From JALOLG01 sp963722415 (GTDB lineage Bacteria; Actinomycetota; Acidimicrobiia; Acidimicrobiales; Ilumatobacteraceae): a DNA stretch of 64,000 nt. Made by a program: the position numbers and the translations under genes. The stretch covers positions 62,001-126,000 of the forward strand of contig CAVRNI010000052.1 of NCBI GenBank assembly GCA_963722415.1. The letters run 5' to 3'. Shown one piece after another: positions 25,192 through 34,862 of the stretch. The notes under the pieces were generated by a model. It saw nothing but the letters and a program-made list of their open reading frames with translations. It had not been told where the DNA came from and made no database searches. Numbering within the stretch: position 1 is the stretch's first letter; each line of letters begins with the position of its first letter.

Positions 25192-26075
25192 TCGTGAACG
25201 GGACAGGCGACACCGCCATGCGGGTCGCAGCACTGCTGGCGGCGTACAACCGCAGAGACCTCACCCTCGCGTGCCTGCGCTCGCTCCGGGCTCAACAGCT
25301 GCCCGCCGTGAACCTCGACCTGTTCGTGCTCGACGACGCCAGCGGCGACGGCACCAGCGAGCAGATCGCCGAGCAGTTCCCGGAGATCACCCTGCTGCAC
25401 GGCACCGGGCAGTTGTACTGGGGCGGCGGCATGCGGCGCGCGTTCGCCGCCGCCATGGCCGGCGACTACGACTACTACCTGTGGATGAACGACGACACCG
25501 AGCTGGACGACGGCGCCCTCGCCGTGCTGCTCGACACCGAGCGCCAGTTGCGCGCGGGCGGCGACGCGGCGCTCATCGTCGCCGGGTCCACCAGGCACCC
25601 TGAGACCGGGGAGCTGACCTACGGAGGACATCGTCCATCCGTACCGCCGGCGGCCGTTGAAGAGCGTGCTGATCGAACCGGGCGATGAACCTCGTCCCTG
25701 CGACACCATGAACGGGAACATCGTGCTCATCTCCCGCGCCGTCGTGCAGCGCGTCGGCAACATCGATCCCGCGTTCGTTCAGCAGATGGGCGACTACGAC
25801 TATGGGCTGCGGGCCCGGGCGGCCGGCTGCTCGGTGTGGATCGCCCCCGGCATGGTCGGCACCTGCGCCCATCCCACCCGTCGCCCAGGCGAGCGGCGAG
25901 TCGACGAGCTGCGGCGGCTTTGGTCGGTCAAGGAGCTCAAGCCGGGGCCGTGGGCGGTGTACAGCCGGCGGTATGCAGGCCCCTCTGGCCCGTCTACTGG
26001 CTGAGCCCGTATGCGCGCCGCGTGACCCAGCTCGTCCTCGGACGCACGCCCGACGGCTGGCCGCCTCGCGGCTGA
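25188..26075 (+). CDS. Family 2 glycosyltransferase (two compensating frame breaks)
   Basis: About 295 aa when read through frame changes at about 25,640 and 25,980. The N-terminal GT-A fold has VAALLAAYNRRDLTLACLRSL, LFVLDDASGDGTSEQIAEQF, the GGGMRRAFAAA stretch and the DxD-type MNDDTELDD. The second segment reads NGNIVLISRAVVQRVGNIDP, and the third ends LGRTPDGWPPRG. It is rhamnosyl- or galactosyltransferase-like (WcaA/RfbF group). It is translationally coupled to the Wzz/kinase gene and 10 bp ahead of the flippase, so it is part of the same EPS operon. Donor and acceptor are unknown. Confidence 0.75.
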
Positions 26076-26085
26076 ATGGACTGAC

Positions 26086-27673
26086 GTGGACACGGGCGAG
26101 GCGCGCGACCAGCGGCTGGACGAGGTGGATCGCCGGGACGAGCCCAGCCTGACCGCGCGGGCGGCGTCGGGCCTGCGATGGTCGTCCCTCGGCTTTGCAG
26201 CGCTGATGGTGGCGAACCTGGCCTACACCATGACGATGTCGCGGCTGGTCGACCCAGTCGCCTTCGGGCTGATGGCGCTGGCCCAGCTGGTCGTGCTGTT
26301 CGCCCAGTTCTTCGTACGGATGGGGCTCGCCTCGGCGCTGGTGCAGAAGCCCGTGCTGTCCAGGGACGACATCCGGGCGGCTTCCACCGCTGGGATCGCC
26401 ATCGGCGTCGTCTGCTTTGCCGTGGTCTGGGTGCTGGCCCCGCTGTTCGGTGCCTTGTTCCGGGCGCCCGACCTGCCCCCCGTCCTGCGGTTGCTGGGCG
26501 TCACGTTCCTCTTTGAAGGCATGGCGATGGTGGGGATCGGCTTGTTGCGTCGGGAGCTCCGCTTTCGCGAGCTGTCGGTGATCACGGTGGCCACCTATGT
26601 CCTCGGCTACCTCGTGGTCGGCGTCGGCCTGGCCCTGCTCGGCGCGGGCGTCTGGAGCCTGGTGGTGGGTGCGCTGGTCTCCAGCGGCTCCCAGACGATC
26701 TGGCAGTACGCCCTGCTGCGCCACCCGATTCGGCCGGTGCTCCGTCGGGAGCCCTACCGGGAGGTGTGCGGATACGGCATGCGCTTGAGCGGCGCCCACC
26801 TCCTGGACTACGTCGGCGCCAACCTCGACACCTACACGGTTGGCCGCTTCGCCGACACGGCCGTCGTCGGCGAGTACACCCGGGGCTACTACCTGGCCTT
26901 CCAGCCACTGCGGGTCTACCTGGCGCAGGCGTTGACGAATGTGCTGTTCCCGCACCTCAGCCGGATCCAGCATGACGCGGCGCGCCTGCGACGTGCCTAC
27001 CTCAGCGTGCTCGCACTCGGCGGCATCCTCGTGTTCCCGGTGTGCGCCGGCATGGCGGTGGCGGCCCGCGAGCTCGTGCTGGTCGTGCTCGGCCGGCAGT
27101 GGAGCGTGGCTGCCACGGCCGTCCCCTGGTTCGCGCTCGCCGCAGGATGCAGCGTCATCTCGGCGCTGTCCCAGACGGTGGCGGAGGCCCGCGCCGATCT
27201 GTACCGTTCGCTGGGCGTGCAGGCGGCGTACATCGTGGTGCTGGCCGGGTTCCTTGCGGTCGCACTCGGCACCGGTCCCATGGGATCTGGGTGTTCGCTG
27301 CGGCGGTCGCCGCCGCGGAGGTCCTCCGCCACGTCGGCTACCTGGGTCTCATGCGCCACGTCGTCGGGCTCACGATGCCCCAGGTGTGGGCGTCGTACGC
27401 CCCGGCGGCGTTCGCGAGCGTGGGCGTGGCGCTCGCCATCGCGGTGGTCCGCGGCGCGCTCGCCACCGAGGTGCCGCACCCTGGTGACCTTCGCGGCCGA
27501 GGTGGCGGCCGGGCGCGCCCGCGCTCGCGCTGTGCATCCGGTTCTGCCCGCTTCCGGCGATCCGCCGCGAGCTGCGCATGCGGCTGACCGAGGCCGGGGT
27601 CCTCGGCGGCGCCGGCAGCCTGCGATGGCGCCTGGCACCGCTCGTCATCGGCCAGCCGGATCTTCGATCATGA
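26086..27673 (+). CDS. Wzx-type polysaccharide flippase (frame breaks near the 3' end)
   Basis: GTG 26086. A MOP/MATE-fold protein of about 529 aa with 12-14 predicted TM helices, including SSLGFAALMVANLAYTMTMS, the Wzx-typical DPVAFGLMALAQLVVLFAQF, YVGANLDTYTVGRFADTAVV and YYLAFQPLRVYLAQALTNVL. The frame changes at about 27,290 (continuing VFAAAVAAAEVLRHVGYLGL), 27,477 and 27,510 (continuing LALCIRFCPLPAIRRELRMR) and ends at TGA 27673. This gives ATGA overlap with the next gene, which supports the reconstructed frame. It flips undecaprenyl-linked repeat units across the membrane. Confidence 0.8.
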
Positions 27674-29031
27674 TCGACCTGGTGCTGCTCGGAGTGGCGC
27701 TCGTCGCAATCGGCGCGGTCGGCATCGCGGTGATCGAGCTGCTCGTCCGGCGAGCCGAGGTGGGTGCTGCGCTGCTGCTCGGCGCCACGCTGATGAGCGC
27801 GACCCTCGTCTCCCGGGTGCCCTCCTTGACGCTGCCCGGTGGCATCAGGGTGCAGCTGCACGACGTCGGCTTCACCTTGGTGTTGGCGGCGGCGATCCTT
27901 CGGATGCTGCGGATGCCACGCTTCACGAAGTGGCAACGCTGGGCGCTGCTGGTTGCCGTCATGCTGGTGCTCTCGCTCGTCAGGGGCGTAGCGGCATTCG
28001 GCCCTCAGCACGCGATCGCCGAGCTCCGGCTCTTCTTGGCCTTCGTCGCGGGCGCCCTGTACTTCTCCACCTTCGCTCCCTCTCGCCGGATGAACGACCG
28101 CATCGGTCGCATCTGGCTGGTGCTCAGCATTCCCATGATGATCGTGGTCTGCCTCCGCTGGCTGGCCACCTTGGCGGGGATCGACCTCGGCGTGCCGCCG
28201 GCGGAGTTCGGCGCCGACGCCGCCCTCAAGGTGCTGAACGGGCCGTACGCGTTCTTCCTGGCGGACGCGGTCATCCTCACTGTTCCCTTCTGGCACCTGC
28301 GGGACCGTCGCTCACGGCGGCTGACGTGGCTCGGCGCGCTCCTCCTTGTGTTCGTGGTGCTGCTGGACCGGCGAACGGTCTGGCTCACCGTCATGGTCGG
28401 GCTGGCCGTCCTCATGGTGCGGAATCGCAGCCTCAGCCGCCGGGTGCTCGCGATGGTCGTCGGCGCCGTCCTGCTCGCTGGTGTGGGTTACGTCGCCCTG
28501 GCGGGGGGTCCGAGGGTGAGGGAGGGTCCGTCGCCACGTCGGCGGTCAGCACGGGCACGCTCGACTGGCGCATCCAGGGATGGTACGAGCTGGTCGACGG
28601 CCTGCCGAAGGGTCAGGTGGTGACCGGCGAGCCCTTGGGGAGCGGCTTCACTCGCGAGGTGCAGGGATCCGAGGTAGAGGCGGAGCCGCACAACTTCTAC
28701 GTCACGGTTCTGCTGCGGGGCGGAGTGGTTGGCCTGCTCGCGCTCGTCGCCCTCACGGTTGGGCTACTCCGCGCGCTGTGGCGGCTCCCGGCGCCTGGTG
28801 ACCAGGACGGCCTGCTCGCGCCCGGCGTGTTCCCGGCATTGCTGGCGATGCAGATCGTCTGGTTCATCGCCTGGATCCCCGGGATGGAGCAGGGGATCGT
28901 CACAGGGCTCGCGGCGGGCCTCGGCGGCGTACAGCCGTCGCGGTGTCGGGTTCCTCCAGACACGGCCGGTGAGGTTCGTCACCGGGTCCGCAACCGGAGA
29001 GGAGCGGCAGCCGTTGGAGACCTCGACATGA
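27670..29031 (+). CDS. O-antigen ligase/polymerase-like membrane protein (Wzy; two frame breaks)
   Basis: About 453 aa. It is strongly hydrophobic: VLLGVALVAIGAVGIAVIEL, a VMLVLSLVRGVAAFGPQHAI loop, LVVFVVLLDRRTVWLTVMVG, the large periplasmic loop with GEPLGSGFTREVQGSEVEAE and HNFYVTVLLRGGVVGLLALV, and a final helix IVWFIAWIPGMEQGIVTGLA. The pattern of a late loop followed by an H-N-x-Y/F-L motif is typical of Wzy/WaaL. The frame breaks at about 28,505 and 28,925 compensate each other, and the reconstructed stop (29029-29031) overlaps the FkbM start as ATGA. It probably polymerises the EPS repeat unit. Confidence 0.75.
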
Positions 29032-29750
29032 GCGTCTTGCACGCAGTACGTGGTGCGGTGCAACGATTGGGCCTCGACGTCCAACGGTTCCCCCGTTCGG
29101 CGCCTCTCTTCCAAGTGGTACGCCTCATGGACCGTCGGGGTGTCACCTGCGTGATCGATGTGGGTGCCAACGTCGGCCAGTACGCGAGCGAGCTGCGCCG
29201 CTTGGGCTACCGCAACTCGATCCTCTCGCTCGAGCCTCTGCGAGCCGAGTTCCAGGTGCTCGAGCAGCGGTGCGCGAAGGATCGATCCTGGACGTGCCAG
29301 CAGTTCGCCGTAGGTGGGGAGCCGGGGGAGGCAACGATCAACGTCGCGGGGAACTCAGTGAGCTCGAGTCTCGCCTCGATGCTCAGCCGACACCTCCAAG
29401 CAGATCCGGAATCGCAGTTCGTGCGCACGGAGGAAGTGCGCGTGACCACGATCGACGATCTTGCCGCCGCACATCAGCTCGAGCTGGCGACAACGTTCTT
29501 GAAAGTCGACACGCAGGGCTTCGAGCGGCACGTTCTCGCTGGCGCCGCGAAGTCCCTGGAGCTGCTCACCGGTGTGCAGTTGGAGCTTTCCTTGGTGCCG
29601 CTCTACGAGGACGACCTGCAACTGACTTCGGCGATCGAGCTGATGGAGGCAATCGACTTTCGTCTGGCTGCCATCCTGCCGGCGTTCACTGACCCAGTGA
29701 CATGCGAGACTCTCCAGTGCGATGGCGTCTTCCTTCGGCACACCGCGTAG
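29028..29750 (+). CDS. FkbM-family SAM-dependent methyltransferase
   Basis: A 240-aa intact protein. The SAM motif I is VIDVGANVGQYASELRRLGY, followed by ILSLEPLRAEFQVLEQRCAK, VTTIDDLA, and FLKVDTQGFERHVLAGAAKS, the FkbM signature. C-terminal YEDDLQLTSAIELMEAIDF also matches. It would O-methylate a sugar hydroxyl of the polymer. Coupled to the polymerase by ATGA. A second copy of the polymerase C-terminus directly follows its stop, as if this gene had been inserted into or next to the polymerase gene. Confidence 0.88.
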   Translation: MSVLHAVRGAVQRLGLDVQRFPRSAPLFQVVRLMDRRGVTCVIDVGANVGQYASELRRLGYRNSILSLEPLRAEFQVLEQRCAKDRSWTCQQFAVGGEPGEATINVAGNSVSSSLASMLSRHLQADPESQFVRTEEVRVTTIDDLAAAHQLELATTFLKVDTQGFERHVLAGAAKSLELLTGVQLELSLVPLYEDDLQLTSAIELMEAIDFRLAAILPAFTDPVTCETLQCDGVFLRHTA

Positions 29751-29760
29751 CGGCCGGGTC

Positions 29761-29907
29761 CGTTGACATGGGCTGGTTCTTCGCGTGGATCCCCGGGATG
29801 GTGCAGGGATCATCACCGGTCTCGCGGCGGGCCTGGCGTTCGGCGACGACGGTGTCCGGTTCGGCCGGGCGCGTCCGTCGAGCGTGGTCTCGGGATCTGA
29901 GCTCTGA
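29761..29907 (+). pseudogene. Second, partial copy of the polymerase C-terminus
   Basis: Just after the FkbM stop, the DNA encodes MGWFFAWIPGMVQG and, after a one-base gap, ITGLAAGLAFGDDGVRFGRA and a short tail to TGA. This repeats the last helix of the polymerase at 28855-28926 (IVWFIAWIPGMEQGIVTGLA). The nucleotide sequence is close but not identical, so it is a diverged homologous end and not a fresh duplication. It has no start of its own. Confidence 0.65.
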
Positions 29908-29910
29908 GTC

Positions 29911-31086
29911 GTGACCGACACGCGTTCGGCAGCGATCGACGGATGCCGCGTCCTCTGGGTGTCGAGGGACGACTCGTCTCCACACCCGTACCTGGTCGAG
30001 TCGGCCCGCCGGGCCGGGGCAACGGTCCGCGACCTCCGCTGGGCCCAGGCTCGAGGACGGGGAGCGTCCGCTCGGCCGTCTGGTCACCCTCGGTCGCAGG
30101 CGGGCCGGGCCGCGAGCACCCGATCACCCTCAAGGTCGTCGGCCCGCGCCTCTTCATGAGGTTCGCACGGGCAACGGAAGACGTCATCGTCATCTACGAG
30201 CTCGGGCTGGTCGGCCTGTACGCCGGTCTGTCCAAGGCTGCTGCGGCGGGACCGCAGGGTGGTCTCGCTGATCGAGGGGGACTACCAGCATCTCGGCCGC
30301 ACCGGCACCGCCGCCTTCAAGCTGCCCGTCCGCCGGCTGGCGGCCCGGCTGGTGGACGCGTTCGTGGCCAACAACGACCTGGCCCGCGACTACCTGCGTG
30401 ACACGCTCAAGGTGCCCGACAGCAAGATCGTCGTCGGCTGGTGGCTCGCCGGCCTGCCCCCGGACCTGGCGCCGCGCCTCCCCCCGGCGCGGCGCCGGTC
30501 CCCGAGGGGACGCCGCTGTTCGTGAGCGCCGGCCGCCTCATCCCGCCGAAGGGGGTGGACCTGCTGATCGAGGGAGTCGCGGCCTATCAGCGCGAGTTCG
30601 GCCCGTGCGTGCTCTGGGTCATCGGGGACGGCCCGGCACGCAACGCGCTGGTCGAGCAGACCCGCCGCCTCCATCTCGAGGAATCGGTCGTCTTCCTGGG
30701 AACCGTGGACCATGCCGGCCTCAAGGGTGCCCTCCAGGCCTGTCAGGCGTTCGTGTTCCCGACGCTGCGGGACTTCATCGGCCGTGTCGTCGGTCGAGGC
30801 GCTGACCACCGGCACGCCGGTGGTCGTGTCGCCGATGACCGGAGCGGTCGGGACGATCGTGCGGGACGGCCTGAACGGGATCGTCGTCGACCCATACGAC
30901 GCTCGGTCGCTGGCGGCGGCGATGCACCGCGCGACCGACCCAGCGACCTCCCGCGCCCTCCGCGACGGGGTGGGGCGGATGAACCCGCCCCTGCTGCCCG
31001 ACGCCGCGGCAGGCGCCGTGTTGCGCGCCGTCGCCCGAGCGCGGGCCGCGAACCACAGCCGACCGGAACCCGAGAGGAGGCTCCGC
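29911..31086 (+). CDS. Family 4 glycosyltransferase (several frame breaks)
   Basis: GTG 29911 begins CRVLWVSRDDSSPHPYLVES, a GT-B N-terminal strand. The reading then hops frame at about 30,060, 30,240, 30,500 and 30,780, continuing ITLKVVGPRLFMRFARATED, VSLIEGDYQHLGRTGTAAFK, the donor-domain FVSAGRLIPPKGVDLLIEGV and VLWVIGDGPARNALVEQ, then SSVEALTTGTPVVVSPMTGA. The last holds the E-x7-E region of GT4 enzymes, here reduced to the first Glu plus VVVSP. No stop codon is evident before the next gene; the true end is lost in the frame breaks. All core motifs survive, so sequence indels are likelier than decay. Confidence 0.65.
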
Positions 31087-32100
31087 GTGCAGAACGCCCA
31101 GACCCCGACCGCCTCGCGGCCGCCCTGCGCGTCGGCGAGATCGTCGAGGTGCGCAGCTCCGAGGAGATCCTGGCCACGCTCGACGAGAACGGCGAGCTCG
31201 ACGGGCTGCCGTTCATGCCCGAGATGCTGGCGTGGTGCGGCGGGCGATTCCGGGTCGACAAGCTCGCCCTCAAGCTGTGCGACACCATCGACTGGACTGG
31301 CATCTACCGCATGCGCGACGCGGTGCACCTGGAAGCGTCGCGCTGCGACGGGCAGGCGCACGGCGGATGCCAGGCGGGGTGCAACCTCTACTGGAAGGAG
31401 GACTGGCTCAAGCGGATCGCGGCCGGGGACCCGAGCCCGACGCCCGAGCGCGGGCCGGCCCCGGCCGCCCGCTGCACGCTGACCACCCTGACCGCGGCGA
31501 CGCGCCGCGCCCGCGGACCCCTCCGCCGCCGGCGAGGAACGGTACGCGTGCCAGGCGACCGAGCTGCTGCGGGCCGCACCCGAGCGCATCCCGTCGTGGG
31601 ACGTCAGGCAGTACGTCCAGGACGTCCGATCGGGCAACGCTCGCGCGCTGGCCACCATCCGCACGGTCGCCGTCGGAGTCTTCAACGAGTACCAGGACGC
31701 CAGTCGGCGGCTGCTGCCCCGGCGGCTGCGAATCCGCGGATGGCCACAGGTATCCCTTCATCGAGGGCCGCCTCCAGAAGACGCCGGAGCAGACGCTCGG
31801 CCTGCAGCCGGCGAGCGGGTTCGGGTCAGGCGCAAGGATGAGATCGTCGCAACGCTCGACGTCAACAACGCCAACCGCGGCATGTCGTTCGACGGGGAGA
31901 TGCTGCCCTACTGCGGGCAGGAGGCCCGGGTGCTGCGCCGGGTCGAGCGGATCATCGACGAGAAGACCGGCCGGATGCTGCACTTCGAGAACCCGTGCAT
32001 CGTGCTGGACGACGTGATCTGCACCGCGGCCTACCACCGCCAGTGCCCACGCGGCATCTACGCGTACTGGCGGGAGATTTGGCTGGAGCGGGTGGTGTGA
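31087..32100 (+). CDS. Conserved hypothetical Cys-rich protein of EPS clusters (frame breaks)
   Basis: No known function. Two related halves are visible. Half 1: IVEVRSSEEILATLDENGEL, DGLPFMPEMLAWCGGRFRVD, then a CDTIDW Cys and DGQAHGGCQAGCNLYWKEDW. Half 2: RKDEIVATLDVNNANRGMSF, DGEMLPYCGQEARVLRRVER, PCIVLDDVICTAAYHRQCPR, ending IYAYWREIWLERVV. Each half thus has the same order, (D)G-x-PFMPEM/GEMLPYCG, an Arg/Lys-rich stretch, then a C-x(n)-C-x3-C-type cluster before W(K/R)E-x-W. The Cys pairs suggest metal binding. Between the halves lies YACQATELLRAAPERIPSWD. Joining these needs shifts at about 31,100, 31,490 and 31,735 or nearby. I recall similar proteins beside glycosyltransferases in other actinobacteria. 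Confidence 0.6.
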
Positions 32101-33124
32101 AGTGCGCCTGCGTCAGCCCGCGGTGGCTAGTGCCGCTTTGATAGCCGCACCGCGCTCGGATCTCGTCGTAGATCCAGGCGTAGATCTTCTCCATGCCGTC
32201 CTCGAGCCGGACGCTCGGCGCCCAGCCGAGGAGCTGTCGAATGCGGTCGTTGTTGCTGTTGCGCCCGCGCACGCCCTTCGGCGCCGAGAGGTCGTAGTTG
32301 CGCACCAGCTCCACGCCCGCGATCTGCTCGACGATGTCGACCAGCTGGTTGATCGAGACCATCTGGTCGCTTCCGAGGTTCATCGCTTCGGTGACGTCGC
32401 TGTGCATCAGGCGTTGCGTGCCCTCGAGGCAATCGTCGATGTACGTGAAGCTGCGCGTCTGCTCGCCGTCGCCCCAGATCTCGATCTCGCACCTCCCGGA
32501 GAGCTTCGCCTGGATCACCTTGCGGCAGATCGCCGCCGGCGCCTTCTCCCGCCCGCCGTCCCACGTTCCGTGCGGGCCGTAGATGTTGTGGTAGCGCGCC
32601 ATCCGGGTGTGCATGCCGAAGTCCTCGCGGTAGTGCCGGCACATCCGCTCGCTGAACAGCTTCTCCCAGCCGTAGCCGTCCTCGGGCATCGCGGGATACG
32701 CGTCCTCCTCGCGCAGGCCTTCGTCCAGCTCGGTGGTGCGCTGCTTGTCCTCGGCGTAGACGCACGCTGAGGACGCGAAGAAGAACTTCTCGACGCCTGC
32801 GTCGAGCGACGCCATCAGGAGATGGGTGTTGATCAGCACCGAGAGCATGCACAGCGCCTTGTTGTTCTCGATGAAACCCATGCCGCCCATATCGGCCGCG
32901 ACGTTGTACACGTCGCTCGCGCCCTCCACCGCGGCCTCGCAGTCGGGCAAGCGCCGGAGATCGAGCTGGCGGTTGTCGACGTCGTCGAAGCGCTGGTACC
33001 AGTCGGCCAGCGGCTTCGCGTCCACACTGCGAATCCGCGTGCATCCCTCGCTCCGCAGCCTGGCGACCAAGTGCCCGCCGATGAACCCACCCCCGCCGGC
33101 CACGACGATCAGCGTGTCGCTCAC
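31952..33124 (-). CDS. GDP-mannose 3,5-epimerase-like NAD-dependent epimerase
   Basis: An extended short-chain dehydrogenase starting at GTG 33124, overlapping the stop of the upstream glycosyltransferase (GTGA). It has the NAD motif VAGGGGFIGGHL, DVYNVAADMGGMGFIENNKA, catalytic SSACVY and YGWEKLFSERMCRHYREDFG (the YxxxK pair), NIYGPHGTWDGGREKAPAAI and GDGEQTRSFTYIDD. This string of motifs is characteristic of GDP-mannose 3,5-epimerases (GDP-D-mannose to GDP-L-galactose/gulose). Similarity ends at about 32,130 (KIYAWIYDEIRARCGYQSG); the frame then runs on to 31952 under the convergent gene, so a frame break close to the true stop is likely. Confidence 0.82.
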   Translation of the reverse strand: MSDTLIVVAGGGGFIGGHLVARLRSEGCTRIRSVDAKPLADWYQRFDDVDNRQLDLRRLPDCEAAVEGASDVYNVAADMGGMGFIENNKALCMLSVLINTHLLMASLDAGVEKFFFASSACVYAEDKQRTTELDEGLREEDAYPAMPEDGYGWEKLFSERMCRHYREDFGMHTRMARYHNIYGPHGTWDGGREKAPAAICRKVIQAKLSGRCEIEIWGDGEQTRSFTYIDDCLEGTQRLMHSDVTEAMNLGSDQMVSINQLVDIVEQIAGVELVRNYDLSAPKGVRGRNSNNDRIRQLLGWAPSVRLEDGMEKIYAWIYDEIRARCGYQSGTSHRGLTQAHFTPPAPAKSPASTRRCRVGTGGGRPRCRSRRPARCTGSRSAASGRSSRR

Positions 33125-34106
33125 CGGCCGGCTTCCCTTTCTGGCTTGGGGCGCGCCCCGACGGTCGCCGCTGTGAACGCGGCCCGCACGGGCAGCCACT
33201 TCGGTGACACGCCCCGGTCGTGGACCTGCGGCAGCTCGAACAGCCGCAGCACCTCGCGGGCTTCGGCCCGCCGTCCCATCCGCAGCCGGCGGTAGGCGCC
33301 CGCCAAGATGAACTGGTGGTACCAGTCGGCCTGCCAGCGCCGGATGGTGCGCTCCGGCACGATGGCCCGAGCGACGGCTCGGTCGAAGATCTCGCCGTTC
33401 GCCTTGATGGTGCCGGGGTGCCACATGCCGGTCGTGGCCGCCGCCTCGTGGATCGTGTACGCGCAGGTCGTCTGGGGCAGGCACCGCACGCCGTAGCGGG
33501 AGAACAGCCGTACCCACATGTCGGTGTCAGCGGCGTCCCCGACGGTGGTGTCGAACAGGCCCTCCTGGTCCAGCGCGGCGCGGCGTACCACTGCGGTGGG
33601 CTCCCGCACGAACGAGGAGTTGCGCAGCAGGCGCCGGAGCGCCTCCCTGGGCTCCAGGTACCGCTCGCGGCGGAACGTCTGCTGGCGCCGGCGCACGCCG
33701 TCGCCGTCCACGATGTGGACCCCGAACAGCAGCACGCTCTCCTCGGATGCCGCCCGTCGGATCGCGTCGAGCATGGCGGCACCCGCGCCCGGCAGCAGGT
33801 AGTCGTCGTCGTCGAGCTGCATGACCCATTCGCCGGTGGAGATCTCCACGGCACGGTTCATGTTCTGGACCAGCGGCAGCGAGGGCCGGTTCCAGACGTA
33901 GCGGTACCCCGAGGGCCAGCCGTTCAGGACCCGTCGCACCACGTCACCGGTGGCGCCGTCGTCGGACCCGTCGGAGACGGCCACCTCGATCTGCTCGGCC
34001 ACGGGCGAGATCGCCTGGACGACCGAGCCAGCGCCCGCTCGAGCAGGCCGGGACGGTTGCGGGTCGGCATCGCGATCGACAGCGTCGGAGCTTGCACGTC
34101 GTTCAC
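33121..34106 (-). CDS. Family 2 glycosyltransferase (one frame break)
   Basis: ATG 34106 starts MNDVQAPTLSIAMPTRNRPG, the GT-A N-terminal strand. At about 34,020 the frame changes and continues EQIEVAVSDGSDDGATGDVV, the DxD motif region WVMQLDDDDYLLPGAGAAML, and FVREPTAVVRRAALDQEGLF with TDMWVRLFSRYGV, where the usual ED is replaced by TD. It is about 327 aa, ends at 33121 overlapping the epimerase start, and transfers an unknown sugar. The C-terminal 100 residues (WYHQFILAGAYRRLRMGRRA) are helical, as in related enzymes. Confidence 0.75.
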
Positions 34107-34144
34107 CCCTCGCCTGTGGCCGGCCGGGCCGCTACCGTCCGGGC

Positions 34145-34862
34145 ATGGCGGGCGCTGACCGCCCTGCGGCGGACCCGACTGGGCCGGCCCCGGCGCTCGC
34201 CCCGTCGTGGGCCGCCCCGGTGGCCGTGGTCGCCTTCCTGGTCGGGGCCCTCCTGGCCGGGCTGGTCTGGCACGCCACCCGCTTGAACCCGGTCGACGCG
34301 TGGGTGATGGGCTGGCAGGAGCGCGCCAACGCCCACGCCAATCGGGTGGCGAAGGTCATCTCCGCAGTTTGCCGGTCGCTGTGGTGCTCATCACCGTGGT
34401 CGGTGGCGCCGTCGCATGGCTCGCCGGGCGGCGCGACGCGGTGGTCCTCGCCCTCACGGCTGCCCCCGCCGCCCTGGTGGCCGAGGTGCTGCTCAAGGGC
34501 CTCGTGCATCGCACGTGGAACGGTGACCCGGCCGAGCTGTTTCCGTCGGGCCACGTCGCGGTGGCGACCGCGACGGTCATGACAGCCGTGCTCGTGCTCC
34601 GAGTGGTGCCCGTGCCGCCAACCCGCATCATCGCCGCCTGCCTGGGCGCCGGTTCGTGCTGGTCGTCGCCGTGGCCCGCCTGGTGGAGACGGTGCACTCG
34701 CTGACCGACGTCGTGGGCGGCGTCAGCACCGGGCTGGTGGTGACCCTCGGCGCGGCGATGGCGATCACGGCGTGGTTCCGGTGGCCTCATCGCCGGGCGT
34801 CCTCCGGCGCCCCGTCGAGATCGACGACGCGCCCACCTCCGGCCGGCGCCGGCCAGAGCTGA
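34145..34862 (+). CDS. PAP2-family membrane phosphatase (two frame breaks)
   Basis: ATG 34145. About 239 aa with five or six TM helices: APVAVVAFLVGALLAGLVWH, then after a break at about 34,365 AVVLITVVGGAVAWLAG and LTAAPAALVAEVLLKGLVHR, and after about 34,665 VETVHSLTDVVGGVSTGLVV. Phosphatase motifs are K-x6-RP-like (KGLVHRTWNGDPAE), PSGH (FPSGHVAVATATV) and the third His motif (VHSLTDVVGG). It is probably an undecaprenyl-pyrophosphate or lipid phosphatase recycling the EPS carrier. The 3' end overlaps the convergent glycosyltransferase by about 75 bp. Confidence 0.7.

Noticed and set aside
26086..28623. Single 845-aa protein spanning flippase and polymerase
   Set aside because: The fusion arises from frame breaks in the flippase; the correct frame gives a stop at 27673 overlapping a proper ATG for the polymerase.
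23579..31086. Programmed frameshifting as a general explanation for the EPS genes
   Set aside because: Breaks occur at unrelated positions without slippery sites or downstream structures, in many genes at once; sequence indels or recent mutations are simpler.
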